Below, one piece after another: positions 42,733-52,021 of a DNA stretch of 64,000 bases. The first letter of the stretch is position 1. Every line of letters begins with the position of its first letter. The notes beneath the pieces are model-generated. The model was given only the letters and a program-made list of their open reading frames with translations, did no database searches and was not told where the DNA came from. The position numbers and the translations under genes were made by a program. Source of the DNA: Streptomyces sp. PsTaAH-137 (GTDB lineage Bacteria > Actinomycetota > Actinomycetes > Streptomycetales > Streptomycetaceae). The DNA is taken from the NCBI RefSeq assembly GCF_003259365.1, contig NZ_QLLY01000001.1, positions 124,001 through 188,000 on the forward strand. Direction: 5' to 3'.

Positions 42733-44769
42733 ATGCCCCGCCCCGCCCACTCTCCCGACCGTGAACGCCCCACGGCAGCCGCGGTCCGGCACGTGCTGGA
42801 GGCGGTGCTCGACCTCGACCATCCGCTGGAGGCGCGGCCGAGCCCCGACGGGCGGCGAGTGGCGGTGACCGTCGCCGGACCCGGCGGCACCCACGTCCAG
42901 CTCGTGGACACGGAGGGCCGCGCGGCGGGCGGCACCCGCTCCGGACAGTTCCCGCGCTGGCTGCCCGACTCCCGCACCCTGCTGCTCGTCACCGAGACGG
43001 ACGCCACCGGGCTGCCCGCGCTCACCCTCTGGGACAGTCTCGACGGCCGTACGACGACGCTCGCTTCGATACCCGGCGAGACCGAGGACCTGCTCGTCGC
43101 CGACGACGGGAGCGAGGTGCTGCTGCTTGTCGCCGACGACGGCGCCGAGCGCGACGGCATGCACCTCGGGCTCCCGGTGCGGCTGGGCCAGGACCCCGCC
43201 CCCGAGTCCTTCCGGCCCGCCGCCGGACGCCGCCGGCTGCTGCACGGCACGCTGCCCGAGCAGCCGGGGACCGTCGTGCTGCGCGAGGCGGGCCCGACGG
43301 ACCTCACCGTGTGGAACGTCGCCTGGCGCGGCGGCACCCGCGCGATCGCGACCGCCTCGCCCGAGAACCTGCCGAGCGGCTACTACCGGGGCCGGCTCGT
43401 CGACGTCGACCTCACCGACGGCGGCACCCGCACCCTCTACACGCCGCAGGGGCAGTTGGCCGCCCCCGCCCTGACGCCGGACGGGCGGCGCGCCGTCGTG
43501 GTCGAGGGGATCTCCATCGTCGCGGGGCGACCGGTTCTCGTGGATCTCACCGACGGCACCGTCACCCGGCCGACCGCCGCCGAGGACGCCACCTGGCTGC
43601 TGCCCGATCCCGACGACCCGGACCGGCTGCTGCTGGCGGGCTGGGCCGGGACCGGCAGCCGGGTCGCACGCGTCCGTCTCGATCCCGAAGCCGACGGCGG
43701 CGCCGACGTCACGACCGTGTGGCAGGAGCGGGCCGTGCTCGGCGGGCCGGCCTTCCAGCCCGCGCTCGCCCTCAGCGCCGACGGCACGCTCGCCGCGGCC
43801 GTCCTCGACGCACCCGGCCGCCCGCCGCAGGCCGTCGTCGCCGCCACCGCCGGTCCCGACGCCTGGGCCTGGCGCCCCGTCACCGCGCTGAACCCGGACT
43901 CCGCGGCCTCGACCGCACTCGCCCCGGTCCGCACCCGCGAGACCTCCTGGACCTCGGCCGACGGCCGCCCCGTGCACGGCCTCCTGCTCGACGCGCCCGG
44001 CACCCCGGCTCCCGGCGGCGACAGTCCCGGCCCGCGCCCCCTGGCCGTCCTCGTGCACGGCGGCCCGTCCTGGCAGTGGTCCGCGGGACACGCGCCCGGC
44101 GACGTCCTCGGCCTCGCCCCCGCGCTCGCCGCGGCGGGCTGGCTGGTGCTGCTGCCCAATGTGCGCGGCAGCAGCGGCTACGGCCTCGACCATGCGCTCG
44201 GCGTCGTCGGCGTCGTCGGCCGCGGCGACTTCGACGACCTGCTCACCGGCGTCACGGCCGCCGTCGAGCGCGGCGAGGCCGCACCCGGCAGGGCAGCCGT
44301 GCTCGGGCACAGCTACGGCGGCTACCTCGCCGCCATGGCCGCCCGCAGCGGCGCCTTCCGCGCCGCCGTCGTCGTCTCTGCGCCCACCGACTGGCTCAGC
44401 TTCGCCCACACCTCGAACATCGGCGGCGGCTACGAGCACACCTACGGCATCGGCGACGCCCGGACGCCCGAGGGCCGTGCCGCGCTCGTCGCGCACTCAC
44501 CCGTCTTCCGTCCCGCGCCCGACACCCCCGTCCTGGTGCTGCACGGCGAACGCGACCGGGTCACCCCCGTCTCCCAGGCCCACGAGCTGTACCGGGCCTG
44601 GAGCCGGGGCGGCGCCGCGCCAGTGGAGCTGCACGTCTACCCCGGCGAGGGCCACGAGTTCACCGACCCCGCGCACCTCCTCGACGCCGCGGCCCGCGCC
44701 GAGGCCTGGCTCGCCCGCCACGTCGTCGGCGAGGACGCCGCACAGCCCCCGAAGGACCGGACCCCGTGA
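42733..44769 (+). CDS. S9-family prolyl oligopeptidase-like peptidase
   Basis: A 678-residue protein with an N-terminal beta-propeller of WD-like repeats (residues about 30-400) and a C-terminal alpha/beta-hydrolase domain. The triad is S527 in GHSYGGYLAAM, D608 in HGERDRVTP and H641 in GEGHEF. No signal peptide is evident, so it is cytoplasmic and probably cleaves peptides delivered by the transporter. The gene sits between the binding-protein and permease genes; its stop overlaps the next GTG by 4 bp, which ties hydrolysis to uptake. Esterase activity is an alternative. Confidence 0.88.
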   Translation: MPRPAHSPDRERPTAAAVRHVLEAVLDLDHPLEARPSPDGRRVAVTVAGPGGTHVQLVDTEGRAAGGTRSGQFPRWLPDSRTLLLVTETDATGLPALTLWDSLDGRTTTLASIPGETEDLLVADDGSEVLLLVADDGAERDGMHLGLPVRLGQDPAPESFRPAAGRRRLLHGTLPEQPGTVVLREAGPTDLTVWNVAWRGGTRAIATASPENLPSGYYRGRLVDVDLTDGGTRTLYTPQGQLAAPALTPDGRRAVVVEGISIVAGRPVLVDLTDGTVTRPTAAEDATWLLPDPDDPDRLLLAGWAGTGSRVARVRLDPEADGGADVTTVWQERAVLGGPAFQPALALSADGTLAAAVLDAPGRPPQAVVAATAGPDAWAWRPVTALNPDSAASTALAPVRTRETSWTSADGRPVHGLLLDAPGTPAPGGDSPGPRPLAVLVHGGPSWQWSAGHAPGDVLGLAPALAAAGWLVLLPNVRGSSGYGLDHALGVVGVVGRGDFDDLLTGVTAAVERGEAAPGRAAVLGHSYGGYLAAMAARSGAFRAAVVVSAPTDWLSFAHTSNIGGGYEHTYGIGDARTPEGRAALVAHSPVFRPAPDTPVLVLHGERDRVTPVSQAHELYRAWSRGGAAPVELHVYPGEGHEFTDPAHLLDAAARAEAWLARHVVGEDAAQPPKDRTP

Positions 44770-45830
44770 CCGCAGAACTCCCCGCCACCGGCGCGCCGTT
44801 CGGCGGCCGGCCCGTGCCCGTGCCCCGGCTGCGCGAGCGGCTCGGCACGGCGCTGCCCTGGCGCTACGTGGCCCGTCGGCTCGCCGGGACCGCGGCGCTG
44901 CTCGCCGTGCTGTCCGTCGCCGTGTTCGCCCTGGTGCGGCTCGCGCCCGGCGACCCGGCCCGCACCCTGCTCGGCGCCCGCAGCGCCACCCCGGACGCCC
45001 TGGCCGCCGTACGTGCCAGGTACCGGCTCGACGAACCGCTGGCCGCGCAGTACGGACACTGGCTGCTCGACGCCGTCCACGGTGACCTCGGGGTCTCCAT
45101 CCGCACCGGCGCCGACGTCACCGCGGTGCTCGGCGACCGGTTCGCGCTCACCGTCCAACTCGTCCTGCTCGGCTTCGCCGTGGCGCTCCTGGTGGGGCTG
45201 CCTCTCGGGGTGCTCGCCGGGCTGCGTGCCCGCCGTGCGAGCGACCGGGTGGCGCAGAGCCTCGGCGTCGTCGCCCTGTCCACGCCCGCGTTCGCCGGGG
45301 GCCTCCTCCTCATCTACGTGTTCTCGCTGCTGCTGGGCTGGTTCCCCGCCTACGGCACCGGCGACGGCGGCGCGGGCGACCGGCTGCTCCATCTGATCCT
45401 GCCCGCCGTCACCCTGGGCCTCGCCGTCACCGGCGTGCTGCTCAAACTGACCCGCGCCGCGGTGATCCGCGAACTCGACCGGGAGCACGTGACCTTCGCG
45501 CGCGCCCGCGGCGTCCCCACCCGCACCGTCCTCACCCGCTACGTCCTGCGCGGCACGGTCGTGCCCGTCACCACCGGCATCGGCCTGGTCCTCGCCTATC
45601 TGCTCGCGGGCACCGTGATGGTCGAACAGGTCTACGCCCTCCCGGGGCTCGGCCAACTGCTCGTGTCGTCGGTGACGTTCCGGGACGTGCCGGTCGTCCA
45701 GGCCGAGGCGCTGCTGATCGCCGCGCTGATCTGTCTGGCCAACCTCGTCACCGACCTCCTCCACCCGTTGGCCGACCCGCGGCTGCGCCCCGCACCGACG
45801 GCGCCCCACCGCGCGAAGAGGCAGGCATGA
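44766..45830 (+). CDS. ABC transporter permease, DppB/OppB type
   Basis: A 354-residue membrane protein of the BPD_transp_1 family with about six helices. VRLAPGDPARTLLGARSATP near the start and ARARGVPTRTVLTRYVLRG (the EAA-like loop) identify DppB/OppB. The GTG at 44766 overlaps the peptidase stop and its stop overlaps the next ATG, so the genes are translationally coupled. It forms the translocation channel with the permease at 45827. Confidence 0.89.
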   Translation: MTAELPATGAPFGGRPVPVPRLRERLGTALPWRYVARRLAGTAALLAVLSVAVFALVRLAPGDPARTLLGARSATPDALAAVRARYRLDEPLAAQYGHWLLDAVHGDLGVSIRTGADVTAVLGDRFALTVQLVLLGFAVALLVGLPLGVLAGLRARRASDRVAQSLGVVALSTPAFAGGLLLIYVFSLLLGWFPAYGTGDGGAGDRLLHLILPAVTLGLAVTGVLLKLTRAAVIRELDREHVTFARARGVPTRTVLTRYVLRGTVVPVTTGIGLVLAYLLAGTVMVEQVYALPGLGQLLVSSVTFRDVPVVQAEALLIAALICLANLVTDLLHPLADPRLRPAPTAPHRAKRQA

Positions 45831-46675
45831 CCACCGACACGCTCACCGAAGCCCCCGGCCGCCGCAGGCGCCGCCGCTTCTCCCCGCTCACCCTCGTGTG
45901 CGCGGCCGTCGCCCTGCTGCTCGCCGTCGCCGCGATCGCCGGACAGTGGATCTTCCCGGACTACGGGGCGCAGGACCTGTTGACCGGAGCCGCCATGCCG
46001 GGCGGCGCACACCTGCTCGGCACCGACGAACTCGGCCGCGACATCGCGCAGATGGTCGTCGCGGGCGCCCGCTCCACGCTCGCCGGAGCCGCCCTCGTCG
46101 CCCTCGGATCGATGGTCATCGGCAACGTCCTCGGCCTCGCCGCCGGATACCTCGGCGGCCTCACCGACGTCCTCGTACGCCGCTGGGCCGATCTGCTGCT
46201 CGCCCTGCCCGCCCTCCTCGTCACCCTGGTCGTGGCGGGCATCGGCGGCGGAGGCTATCTGCTGGCCGTCGCCGTCCTGGTGGTGCTGACCTCGCCGGGC
46301 GACGTCCGCCTCGTCCGGTCCGCGGTCCTGGAGCAGCGCCACCGCGCGTACGTGGAGGCGGCCGAGACCCTCGGCCTGTCCCGCACCACCGTGATGGTCC
46401 GGCACATCTGGCCCAACGTGCTGCCGGTGGTCGTCGCGAACACCATGCTGAACTTCGCCGGCGCGATCGTCGCCCTGTCGTCCCTGTCCTTCCTCGGCCT
46501 GGGCGTGCTGCCCGGCGCCCCCGACTGGGGCCGGATGCTCGCCGAGAACCGCACGCTGCTCTACGACAACCCGTCCGCCGCGCTCGCCCCCGCGCTCGCG
46601 ATCGTCGTCTCCGCCGTGGTGCTCAACCTGCTCGGCGACCGGCTCTTCGAAATCTTCTCCGACCGGAGGTCCTGA
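45827..46675 (+). CDS. ABC transporter permease, DppC/OppC type
   Basis: A 282-residue permease. A basic N-terminus (GRRRRRRFS) precedes the first helix; HLLGTDELGRDIAQMVVAGA is the DppC hallmark and VEAAETLGLSRTTVMVRHIW is its ATPase-coupling loop. Its TGA shares one base with the ATG of the fused ATPase gene. It pairs with the DppB-like permease. Confidence 0.9.
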   Translation: MTTDTLTEAPGRRRRRRFSPLTLVCAAVALLLAVAAIAGQWIFPDYGAQDLLTGAAMPGGAHLLGTDELGRDIAQMVVAGARSTLAGAALVALGSMVIGNVLGLAAGYLGGLTDVLVRRWADLLLALPALLVTLVVAGIGGGGYLLAVAVLVVLTSPGDVRLVRSAVLEQRHRAYVEAAETLGLSRTTVMVRHIWPNVLPVVVANTMLNFAGAIVALSSLSFLGLGVLPGAPDWGRMLAENRTLLYDNPSAALAPALAIVVSAVVLNLLGDRLFEIFSDRRS

Positions 46676-48579
46676 TGGCTCAGCTGTCCGAGGCGACGGA
46701 CCCCGGGCGGACCGACGCCGGCGAACGCGGCCCCCTGCTGGACGTCCGCGGTCTGCGCGTGATCGCCACCGCCGGACCCGGCGCGCCCGTCACCCTCCTC
46801 GACGGGGTCGATCTGCGCGTCGGGCCGGGCGAGAGCGTCGCCGTCGTCGGCGAGTCCGGCAGCGGCAAGTCCCTCACCACTCGGGCCGTCGTCGGCCTGC
46901 TCCCCGAGGGCACCGCCGTCGCGGGCGGCAGCGTACGGCTCGGCGGCGAGGAGGTCCTGCACCTGCCCGAGCGGGCCCGGCACGCCCTGCGCGGGCGCCG
47001 CGTCACGCTGCTCATGCAGGACCCGTTCACGATGCTGCACCCCCAGCTGACCTGCGGCCGGCAGATCGCCGACGGGCTCCGCCCCGACCTGCCCGCCCTC
47101 GCCGCGGCCACCGGCCGCCGGGCCCGGAGCGCGGCCCGGCGCGCCGAGGTCGCCGCGCGCCTGGCCGAGGTGGGGCTCGGCCCCGAGACCGCCGACCGCT
47201 ACCCGCACGAGCTGTCGGGCGGTATGCGCCAGCGCGTCGCCGCCGCGGCCGCACTGGCGGGCGACCCCGAACTGCTCATCGCCGACGAGCCGACGACCGC
47301 CCTCGACGCCGCCAACCAGCAGGCCGTCCTCGACCTGCTGCGCGGCCTCCAGCGCGACCGGGGCATGGGCCTGGTCCTCATCACCCACGACCTGCGGGTC
47401 GCCTTCTCCTCCTGCGACCGGGTCTACGTCCTGTACGCGGGCTCCGTGCTCGAACAGGGACGCTCCGCCGACCTCGGCAAGAACCCCCAACACCCCTACA
47501 CCCAGGGTTTGTTGCTCGCCGAGCCGTCCGTCCGCGAGCGTTACGAGCGGCTGCCCGTCATCCCCGGCTCCGTCCCCGCACCCGGCGGCCGGGGTCCCGG
47601 CTGCCCCTTCGCCGACCGCTGCGCCCACGCCGCCCCCGTGTGCCGTACCACCCCGGCGCGCCTGTGGCCCGAGGAGCCCGACGGGCGGCAGAACGCCTGC
47701 GTCCGCGCCGCCGACCTCGGCGACCGGCCCGCCGCGCCCCGCCTCCGGGCCACGACCCTGCCGCAGGAGCGCACGAGTGCGCCCACGGACGACACCCCGG
47801 CCCTGCGGTTCCAGGGCGTGCACCGCGTCTTCGGCTCGGGCGCGCAGCGGCACACCGCCGTCCGCGACGTGTCGCTGAGCGTGGCGCGCGGCCGGGTCAC
47901 CGCCCTGGTCGGCGAGTCCGGATCGGGCAAGACCACCCTGGCCAGGATCGCCGTCGGCCTGGAGACCTTCTCCGCGGGCGCCGTCGAGGTCGGCGGCGTC
48001 CCGCTGGCCCCCGGCCGCCGCCCGGCCGGTGCCGCACGGGCCGCGCTCGCCGCCCGGACGCAGATCGTCTTCCAGGACCCGTACTCCTCCCTCAACCCGC
48101 TGCGCAACGTCGGCGCCACCCTGCGCGAGGCGCTGTCCGCCGCGGGACGCCTCGACGCGACCGGCCGCCGCGCCCGCGCCGGACAGGCCGCCGCCCTGGT
48201 CGCCGAACTCCTCGGCCAGGTCGGGCTGCCCGGCCACTACGCCGACCGCAGACCCGGCGTGCTCTCCGGCGGCGAGCGCCAACGCGTCGCTGTCGCACGG
48301 GCGTTGGCCGTCCGCCCGGAACTGCTGATCTGCGACGAGGCGGTCGCCGCGCTCGACGTCTCGGTGCAGGCCCAACTCCTCAATCTGCTCGCGGACCTGC
48401 GCCGCACGGAAGGGTTCGCGGTGCTGTTCATCACCCACGACCTCGGCGTGGTCCGGCAGATCGCCGACGACGTCGCCGTGATGTACCGCGGGGAACTCGT
48501 GGAGCGGGGACCGGCCGCCGAGGTCCTGGACCGGCCCCGGCACGCGTGGACCCGGAGGATGCTCGCCGCCGCCGACTGA
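46675..48579 (+). CDS. Fused dipeptide ABC transporter ATP-binding protein (DppD-DppF type)
   Basis: A 634-residue protein with two complete ATPase domains. The first half has GESGSGKSLTTRA, LSGGMRQRVAAA and IADEPTTALD, plus the oligopeptide C-terminal zinc-cluster-like segment GCPFADRCAHAAPVC. The second half has GESGSGKTTLARI, LSGGERQRVAVARAL and ICDEAVAALD. Most Opp/Dpp systems use two separate ATPases; here they are one polypeptide, which fixes a 1:1 ratio. The second Walker B reads DEAVAALD, with Ala where DEPTSALD has Pro. The start overlaps the permease stop and the operon ends here. Confidence 0.9.
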   Translation: MAQLSEATDPGRTDAGERGPLLDVRGLRVIATAGPGAPVTLLDGVDLRVGPGESVAVVGESGSGKSLTTRAVVGLLPEGTAVAGGSVRLGGEEVLHLPERARHALRGRRVTLLMQDPFTMLHPQLTCGRQIADGLRPDLPALAAATGRRARSAARRAEVAARLAEVGLGPETADRYPHELSGGMRQRVAAAAALAGDPELLIADEPTTALDAANQQAVLDLLRGLQRDRGMGLVLITHDLRVAFSSCDRVYVLYAGSVLEQGRSADLGKNPQHPYTQGLLLAEPSVRERYERLPVIPGSVPAPGGRGPGCPFADRCAHAAPVCRTTPARLWPEEPDGRQNACVRAADLGDRPAAPRLRATTLPQERTSAPTDDTPALRFQGVHRVFGSGAQRHTAVRDVSLSVARGRVTALVGESGSGKTTLARIAVGLETFSAGAVEVGGVPLAPGRRPAGAARAALAARTQIVFQDPYSSLNPLRNVGATLREALSAAGRLDATGRRARAGQAAALVAELLGQVGLPGHYADRRPGVLSGGERQRVAVARALAVRPELLICDEAVAALDVSVQAQLLNLLADLRRTEGFAVLFITHDLGVVRQIADDVAVMYRGELVERGPAAEVLDRPRHAWTRRMLAAAD

Positions 48580-48668
48580 ACAACCGCCGCCCGACCCCCT
48601 AGACTGACGCTGACCAGCGCATGTTCCCTGTACGGCCCGGCGTGCAGGCCAGTTGCCGAGGAGAAACG

Positions 48669-49265
48669 GTGCCCACGGTTCCCACGACGCCCGCCGTCCC
48701 CGCCCAGGCGGCCGCCGCGCCCGACGTGGCGCGGGACGCCCTGTCGGTGAACCTCAACAGGCGCCGCCTGGCAGGGGGTTGGAGCCTGCGCGAGCTGTCG
48801 GCCGCAACCGGCGTCAGCAAGGGGCTGCTCTCCCAGATCGAGCGCGCCGAGGCCAATCCGACCCTCGACGTGCTCCACCGGGTGGCGGCGGCGCTCGGCA
48901 CCGATCCGGCGGAGCTGCTGCGGCGCTCCCTGCTGCCCCCGCACATCGTGCGGGCCGGTGATCTCGACGAGCCGGACGACGAGACGAGCGTGAACCTCCT
49001 GTTCGCCACCCCCGGTCACGGCCGCACGGAGATGTACCGCTCCCGGCTCCACCCGCACTCGCAGAGCCAGCTCAGCACGCACGGCGCCGGTTCCGTGGAG
49101 TACGTGATGGTGGTGTCCGGCCGGGTCGATCTGGTCGTCGACGACGTACGTCACCATCTGGAGGCGGGGGACAGCGCCCGCTTCGACGCCCGGGTCGGCC
49201 ACTTCTACTCGACGCAGGACGTCCCGGCCGTCACGTACAGCATCGTCGGCTATCCGATGAGCTGA
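48669..49265 (+). CDS. XRE-family regulator with C-terminal cupin domain
   Basis: A 198-residue protein with an XRE helix-turn-helix (residues about 25-80: LRELSAATGVSKGLLSQIER) and a cupin (residues about 110-195: HPHSQSQLSTHGAGSVEYVM, ending SIVGYPM). Cupin-XRE regulators usually sense a small metabolite such as an amine, amino acid or sugar acid. The GTG at 48669 follows GAGGAGAAACG. The gene follows the peptide ABC operon and is convergent with a SIS-domain gene 10 bp away; either may be its target. Confidence 0.86.
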   Translation: MPTVPTTPAVPAQAAAAPDVARDALSVNLNRRRLAGGWSLRELSAATGVSKGLLSQIERAEANPTLDVLHRVAAALGTDPAELLRRSLLPPHIVRAGDLDEPDDETSVNLLFATPGHGRTEMYRSRLHPHSQSQLSTHGAGSVEYVMVVSGRVDLVVDDVRHHLEAGDSARFDARVGHFYSTQDVPAVTYSIVGYPMS

Positions 49266-49275
49266 CGCGGCCCGT

Positions 49276-50133
49276 TCAGGCGGCGGGCCCCGCCGCCCCG
49301 GCGACCGCGAGCCGCTGTACGCGGACCAGCTCGGCCAGCGGATCGCGGGCGGACGACACCAGCGTGCCGCCTGCCTCCCGCACCGCCTGGGCCAGCCGCT
49401 CCGGCACATCGCCGAACACCCACGTGACCTCGCCCGGATCCTGCCCGGGACCGGCGGGCCGCGGGCGGTACTCCGGCTCCTGGTACGCCTGCGCCCAGGT
49501 GCCCGCGTTGTCCCGCATCAGCTGCGCGGCCGCCTCCGCGATGCCGTACGTCCAGCCCGACCCGAGAAACGTGAACTGCCGTGCCCCGAGCAGCACTTGG
49601 GGCAGTGACTCCTCGATCGCCTCGTACGCGTCGTCGGTGGCGTCGTCCAGGTTCTCGCCCAGGTGCGCCCGGAGCAGCGCGAGCACGGTGGTGGGGAAGA
49701 GGGTCGCGATCGCCTCCCGCGGCTCGTCGGCGAAGTCCAGGCGCAGCGTGTGATCGGCGATGCCGGGCGCGTCCGGCGACGCGGTGATCGCGACGCTGGG
49801 CACACTGTCGTGCACCTTGCCGAGCAGCCGCTGCATCACCGGCGCCGTGCCGGTGCGGGTGAGGGCCACGATGCGGTCGTACTCACGGCCGTACAGGAAC
49901 GCCGACGCGCTGAAGGCGTCCGTCTCGCCGTGCCCCTCGGCCTCGCGCAGCGCCGCGTACGCCTGGGCCATCGCGTACGACGCCCCGGACCCGACGACCG
50001 CGACCCGCTCGCCGCGCCGCGGCAGCACCTCACGGTGGCGCACGGCCAGTTCGGCGGCGCGCGTCCAGCAGTCGGGCTGTCCCTCGACCCCGTGCGCGGC
50101 ACCTGGCGCGTCATGGGCGCTTTTTCTGTTCAT
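49276..50133 (-). CDS. SIS-domain sugar-phosphate-binding protein
   Basis: A 285-residue protein with two SIS-type segments: VAVVGSGASYAMAQAYAAL followed by ALTRTGTAPVMQRLL, and QFTFLGSGWTYGIAEAAAQL. This is the glucosamine-6-phosphate deaminase/isomerase-like fold (AgaS/FrlB group). It probably isomerises or deaminates a sugar phosphate or deglycates an amino acid, but active-site residues cannot be assigned. The ATG at 50133 follows a G-rich run. It is divergent from the SRPBCC gene. Confidence 0.8.
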   Translation of the reverse strand: MNRKSAHDAPGAAHGVEGQPDCWTRAAELAVRHREVLPRRGERVAVVGSGASYAMAQAYAALREAEGHGETDAFSASAFLYGREYDRIVALTRTGTAPVMQRLLGKVHDSVPSVAITASPDAPGIADHTLRLDFADEPREAIATLFPTTVLALLRAHLGENLDDATDDAYEAIEESLPQVLLGARQFTFLGSGWTYGIAEAAAQLMRDNAGTWAQAYQEPEYRPRPAGPGQDPGEVTWVFGDVPERLAQAVREAGGTLVSSARDPLAELVRVQRLAVAGAAGPAA

Positions 50134-50274
50134 GGCCCCCCCGGGCTGTTCAGCGCAACTCATCCACCTGCGCGTTCTCTCCCAGGACGGTACTCGACGT
50201 GCCCCGGGCATCCGTCGCGGGCCCGGTCCGATTCGTAGCGGAGGACGGCGCGTGCGGTCCCTTAGCATCGCCCC

Positions 50275-50685
50275 ATGAACAGCTCCGACCGAGAGTCACG
50301 CCACATCGGCGTGCACGTCCACCGCACGGCCGACGAGGTCTACGCCTACGCGGCGGACCCGCGGAACCTCCCCGCGTGGGCCCATGGCCTGGGCACCTCC
50401 ATCGAGGAGATCGACGGCGCGTGGGTCGCCGACTCCTCCCCGCTGGGACGGGTCGTGGTGAGCTTCGTGCCGCGCAACGACCTGGGGGTCCTCGACCACC
50501 ACGTCACGCTGCCGTCCGGGGAGACCTTCCACAACCCGGTCCGGGTGATCCCCGACGGCGACGAGAGCGAGGTCGTCTTCACCCTGCGCCGCCAGCCGGA
50601 CATGAGCGACGCCGACTTCGAGCGGGACGCGGACACGGTCGCCGCCGACCTCCACCGCCTCCGGGGGCTGGTGGAGGGCGAGTAG
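50275..50685 (+). CDS. SRPBCC-fold protein (polyketide cyclase/START-like)
   Basis: A 136-residue protein with the START/Bet v1-like pattern: VHRTADEVYAYAADPRNLPA at the N-terminus, a beta-rich middle and the C-terminal helix DADFERDADTVAADLHRLRG. Such proteins bind a hydrophobic or aromatic ligand and may be enzymes or carriers. It is a single gene, 62 bp before the ARMT1-like gene. Function unknown. Confidence 0.8.
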   Translation: MNSSDRESRHIGVHVHRTADEVYAYAADPRNLPAWAHGLGTSIEEIDGAWVADSSPLGRVVVSFVPRNDLGVLDHHVTLPSGETFHNPVRVIPDGDESEVVFTLRRQPDMSDADFERDADTVAADLHRLRGLVEGE

Positions 50686-50747
50686 AGCAGCAGCGTCCCC
50701 CGGTCCATGCCCACCGCCCGCAGCATGACGACGTACGACGAGGACGC

Positions 50748-51941
50748 ATGATGTCCGACCCCACCCCCGACGCCCCGGTCATCGTGAGCGACGAGCCCGG
50801 CTCCTTCCCGCGCAGTGTGTTCCTCGACCGGCACCCTGCCCTGGTCCGACGGCTGCTCGACGCCTTCCCGTACCCGCCCGCGCGGCGCCGCGCCCTGGAC
50901 GCGCTGCTGCGCGAGAGCACCGGGGGAGTGATCGCACCCCTCGCCGCCGACGCGCCCGGGCGGGAGCGGTGGGACGCCTGGGGCGGGCCCGAGCACATCG
51001 GCAGGCCCTGGCTCGAAGCGCCGTTCCTGTGGGCCGAGAGCTACTTCTACCGCAGACTCCTCGACGCCGTCGGGTACTTCGGCCCGGGAGCCTGGCAGGG
51101 CGTGGACCCGTTCCGCCCCTTCAAACTGGCCGAACTGCACACCGCCGAGGCCGACGAAGAGCGGGCTGCCCTGGACCGTCTCACCGCACGGCCCGTCGAC
51201 GAACAGGCGGCGGCCCTGCTGCACGGCTCCCTGTGGGGCAACCGCGCCGACCTCGGCTTCCGCATGGGAGCCGAGCAGGCAGAGGACGGCGGCACCGAGT
51301 CACCCGTCGTCGTGGACGACTCCGCCGACCTGTGGCGGCTGCTGCCCGCCGGAGCGCCGAGCACGGTGTACCTGGTCGCCGACAACGCGGGCCGCGAACT
51401 CGTCCCCGACCTGCTGCTCGCCGACCACCTGCTGCGGCACGGCCGGGCCGCCCGCGTCGTCCTGCACGTCAAGCCGTACCCGTACTACGTCTCCGACGCC
51501 ACGATCGCCGATGTCCTCGACGCCCTGCGCCATCTGACCGCGTCCGACACCCATCGTGCCGCGCACGCGGCGGGCACCCGGCTCTGGACGGCGATGCGCG
51601 ACGGCGTCCTGGAGGTGCGCGCCCACCCGTTCTCCTGCGCGCCGCTGCCCTACGCGGACATGCCCGACGATCTGCGCGCCGACTTCGCCCGCGCCACCGT
51701 CACCGTCCTCAAGGGCGACCTCAACTACCGCCGCCTGGTGGGCGACCGGCTCTGGCCGCCGACCACGCCGTTCGCCGCGCGCACCGCCTACTTCCCCGGC
51801 CCGGTGGCAGCGCTGCGCACCCTGAAGTCGCAGGTGATCGTGGGCCTCGACGCGAGTACGGAGCGGGCGCTCGACGCGTCGGCCCCGGACGGCGCCTGGC
51901 GCACCGCCGGGACGCACGCCGTGATCCAGGTCCGCCCGTGA
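50748..51941 (+). CDS. Damage-control phosphatase, ARMT1/DUF89 family
   Basis: A 397-residue protein of the DUF89 fold. VYLVADNAGRELVPDLLLAD provides the Asp-Asn metal site and VTVLKGDLNYRRLVGD the late Asp/Lys motif typical of ARMT1-like phosphatases. The family removes phosphate from damaged or reactive sugar phosphates and related metabolites. Two ATGs are adjacent (50748 and 50751); GAGGA lies just upstream. Whether it serves the neighbouring SIS-domain protein is unknown. Confidence 0.86.
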   Translation: MMSDPTPDAPVIVSDEPGSFPRSVFLDRHPALVRRLLDAFPYPPARRRALDALLRESTGGVIAPLAADAPGRERWDAWGGPEHIGRPWLEAPFLWAESYFYRRLLDAVGYFGPGAWQGVDPFRPFKLAELHTAEADEERAALDRLTARPVDEQAAALLHGSLWGNRADLGFRMGAEQAEDGGTESPVVVDDSADLWRLLPAGAPSTVYLVADNAGRELVPDLLLADHLLRHGRAARVVLHVKPYPYYVSDATIADVLDALRHLTASDTHRAAHAAGTRLWTAMRDGVLEVRAHPFSCAPLPYADMPDDLRADFARATVTVLKGDLNYRRLVGDRLWPPTTPFAARTAYFPGPVAALRTLKSQVIVGLDASTERALDASAPDGAWRTAGTHAVIQVRP

Positions 51942-52021
51942 CGGGCTGAACGTTCCGGTCCCCTCCCGCGTCCCAGGGCGGGACGGCGCACCGGGCGCCG
52001 TGCGGGGAGGGTGGTACGAGG

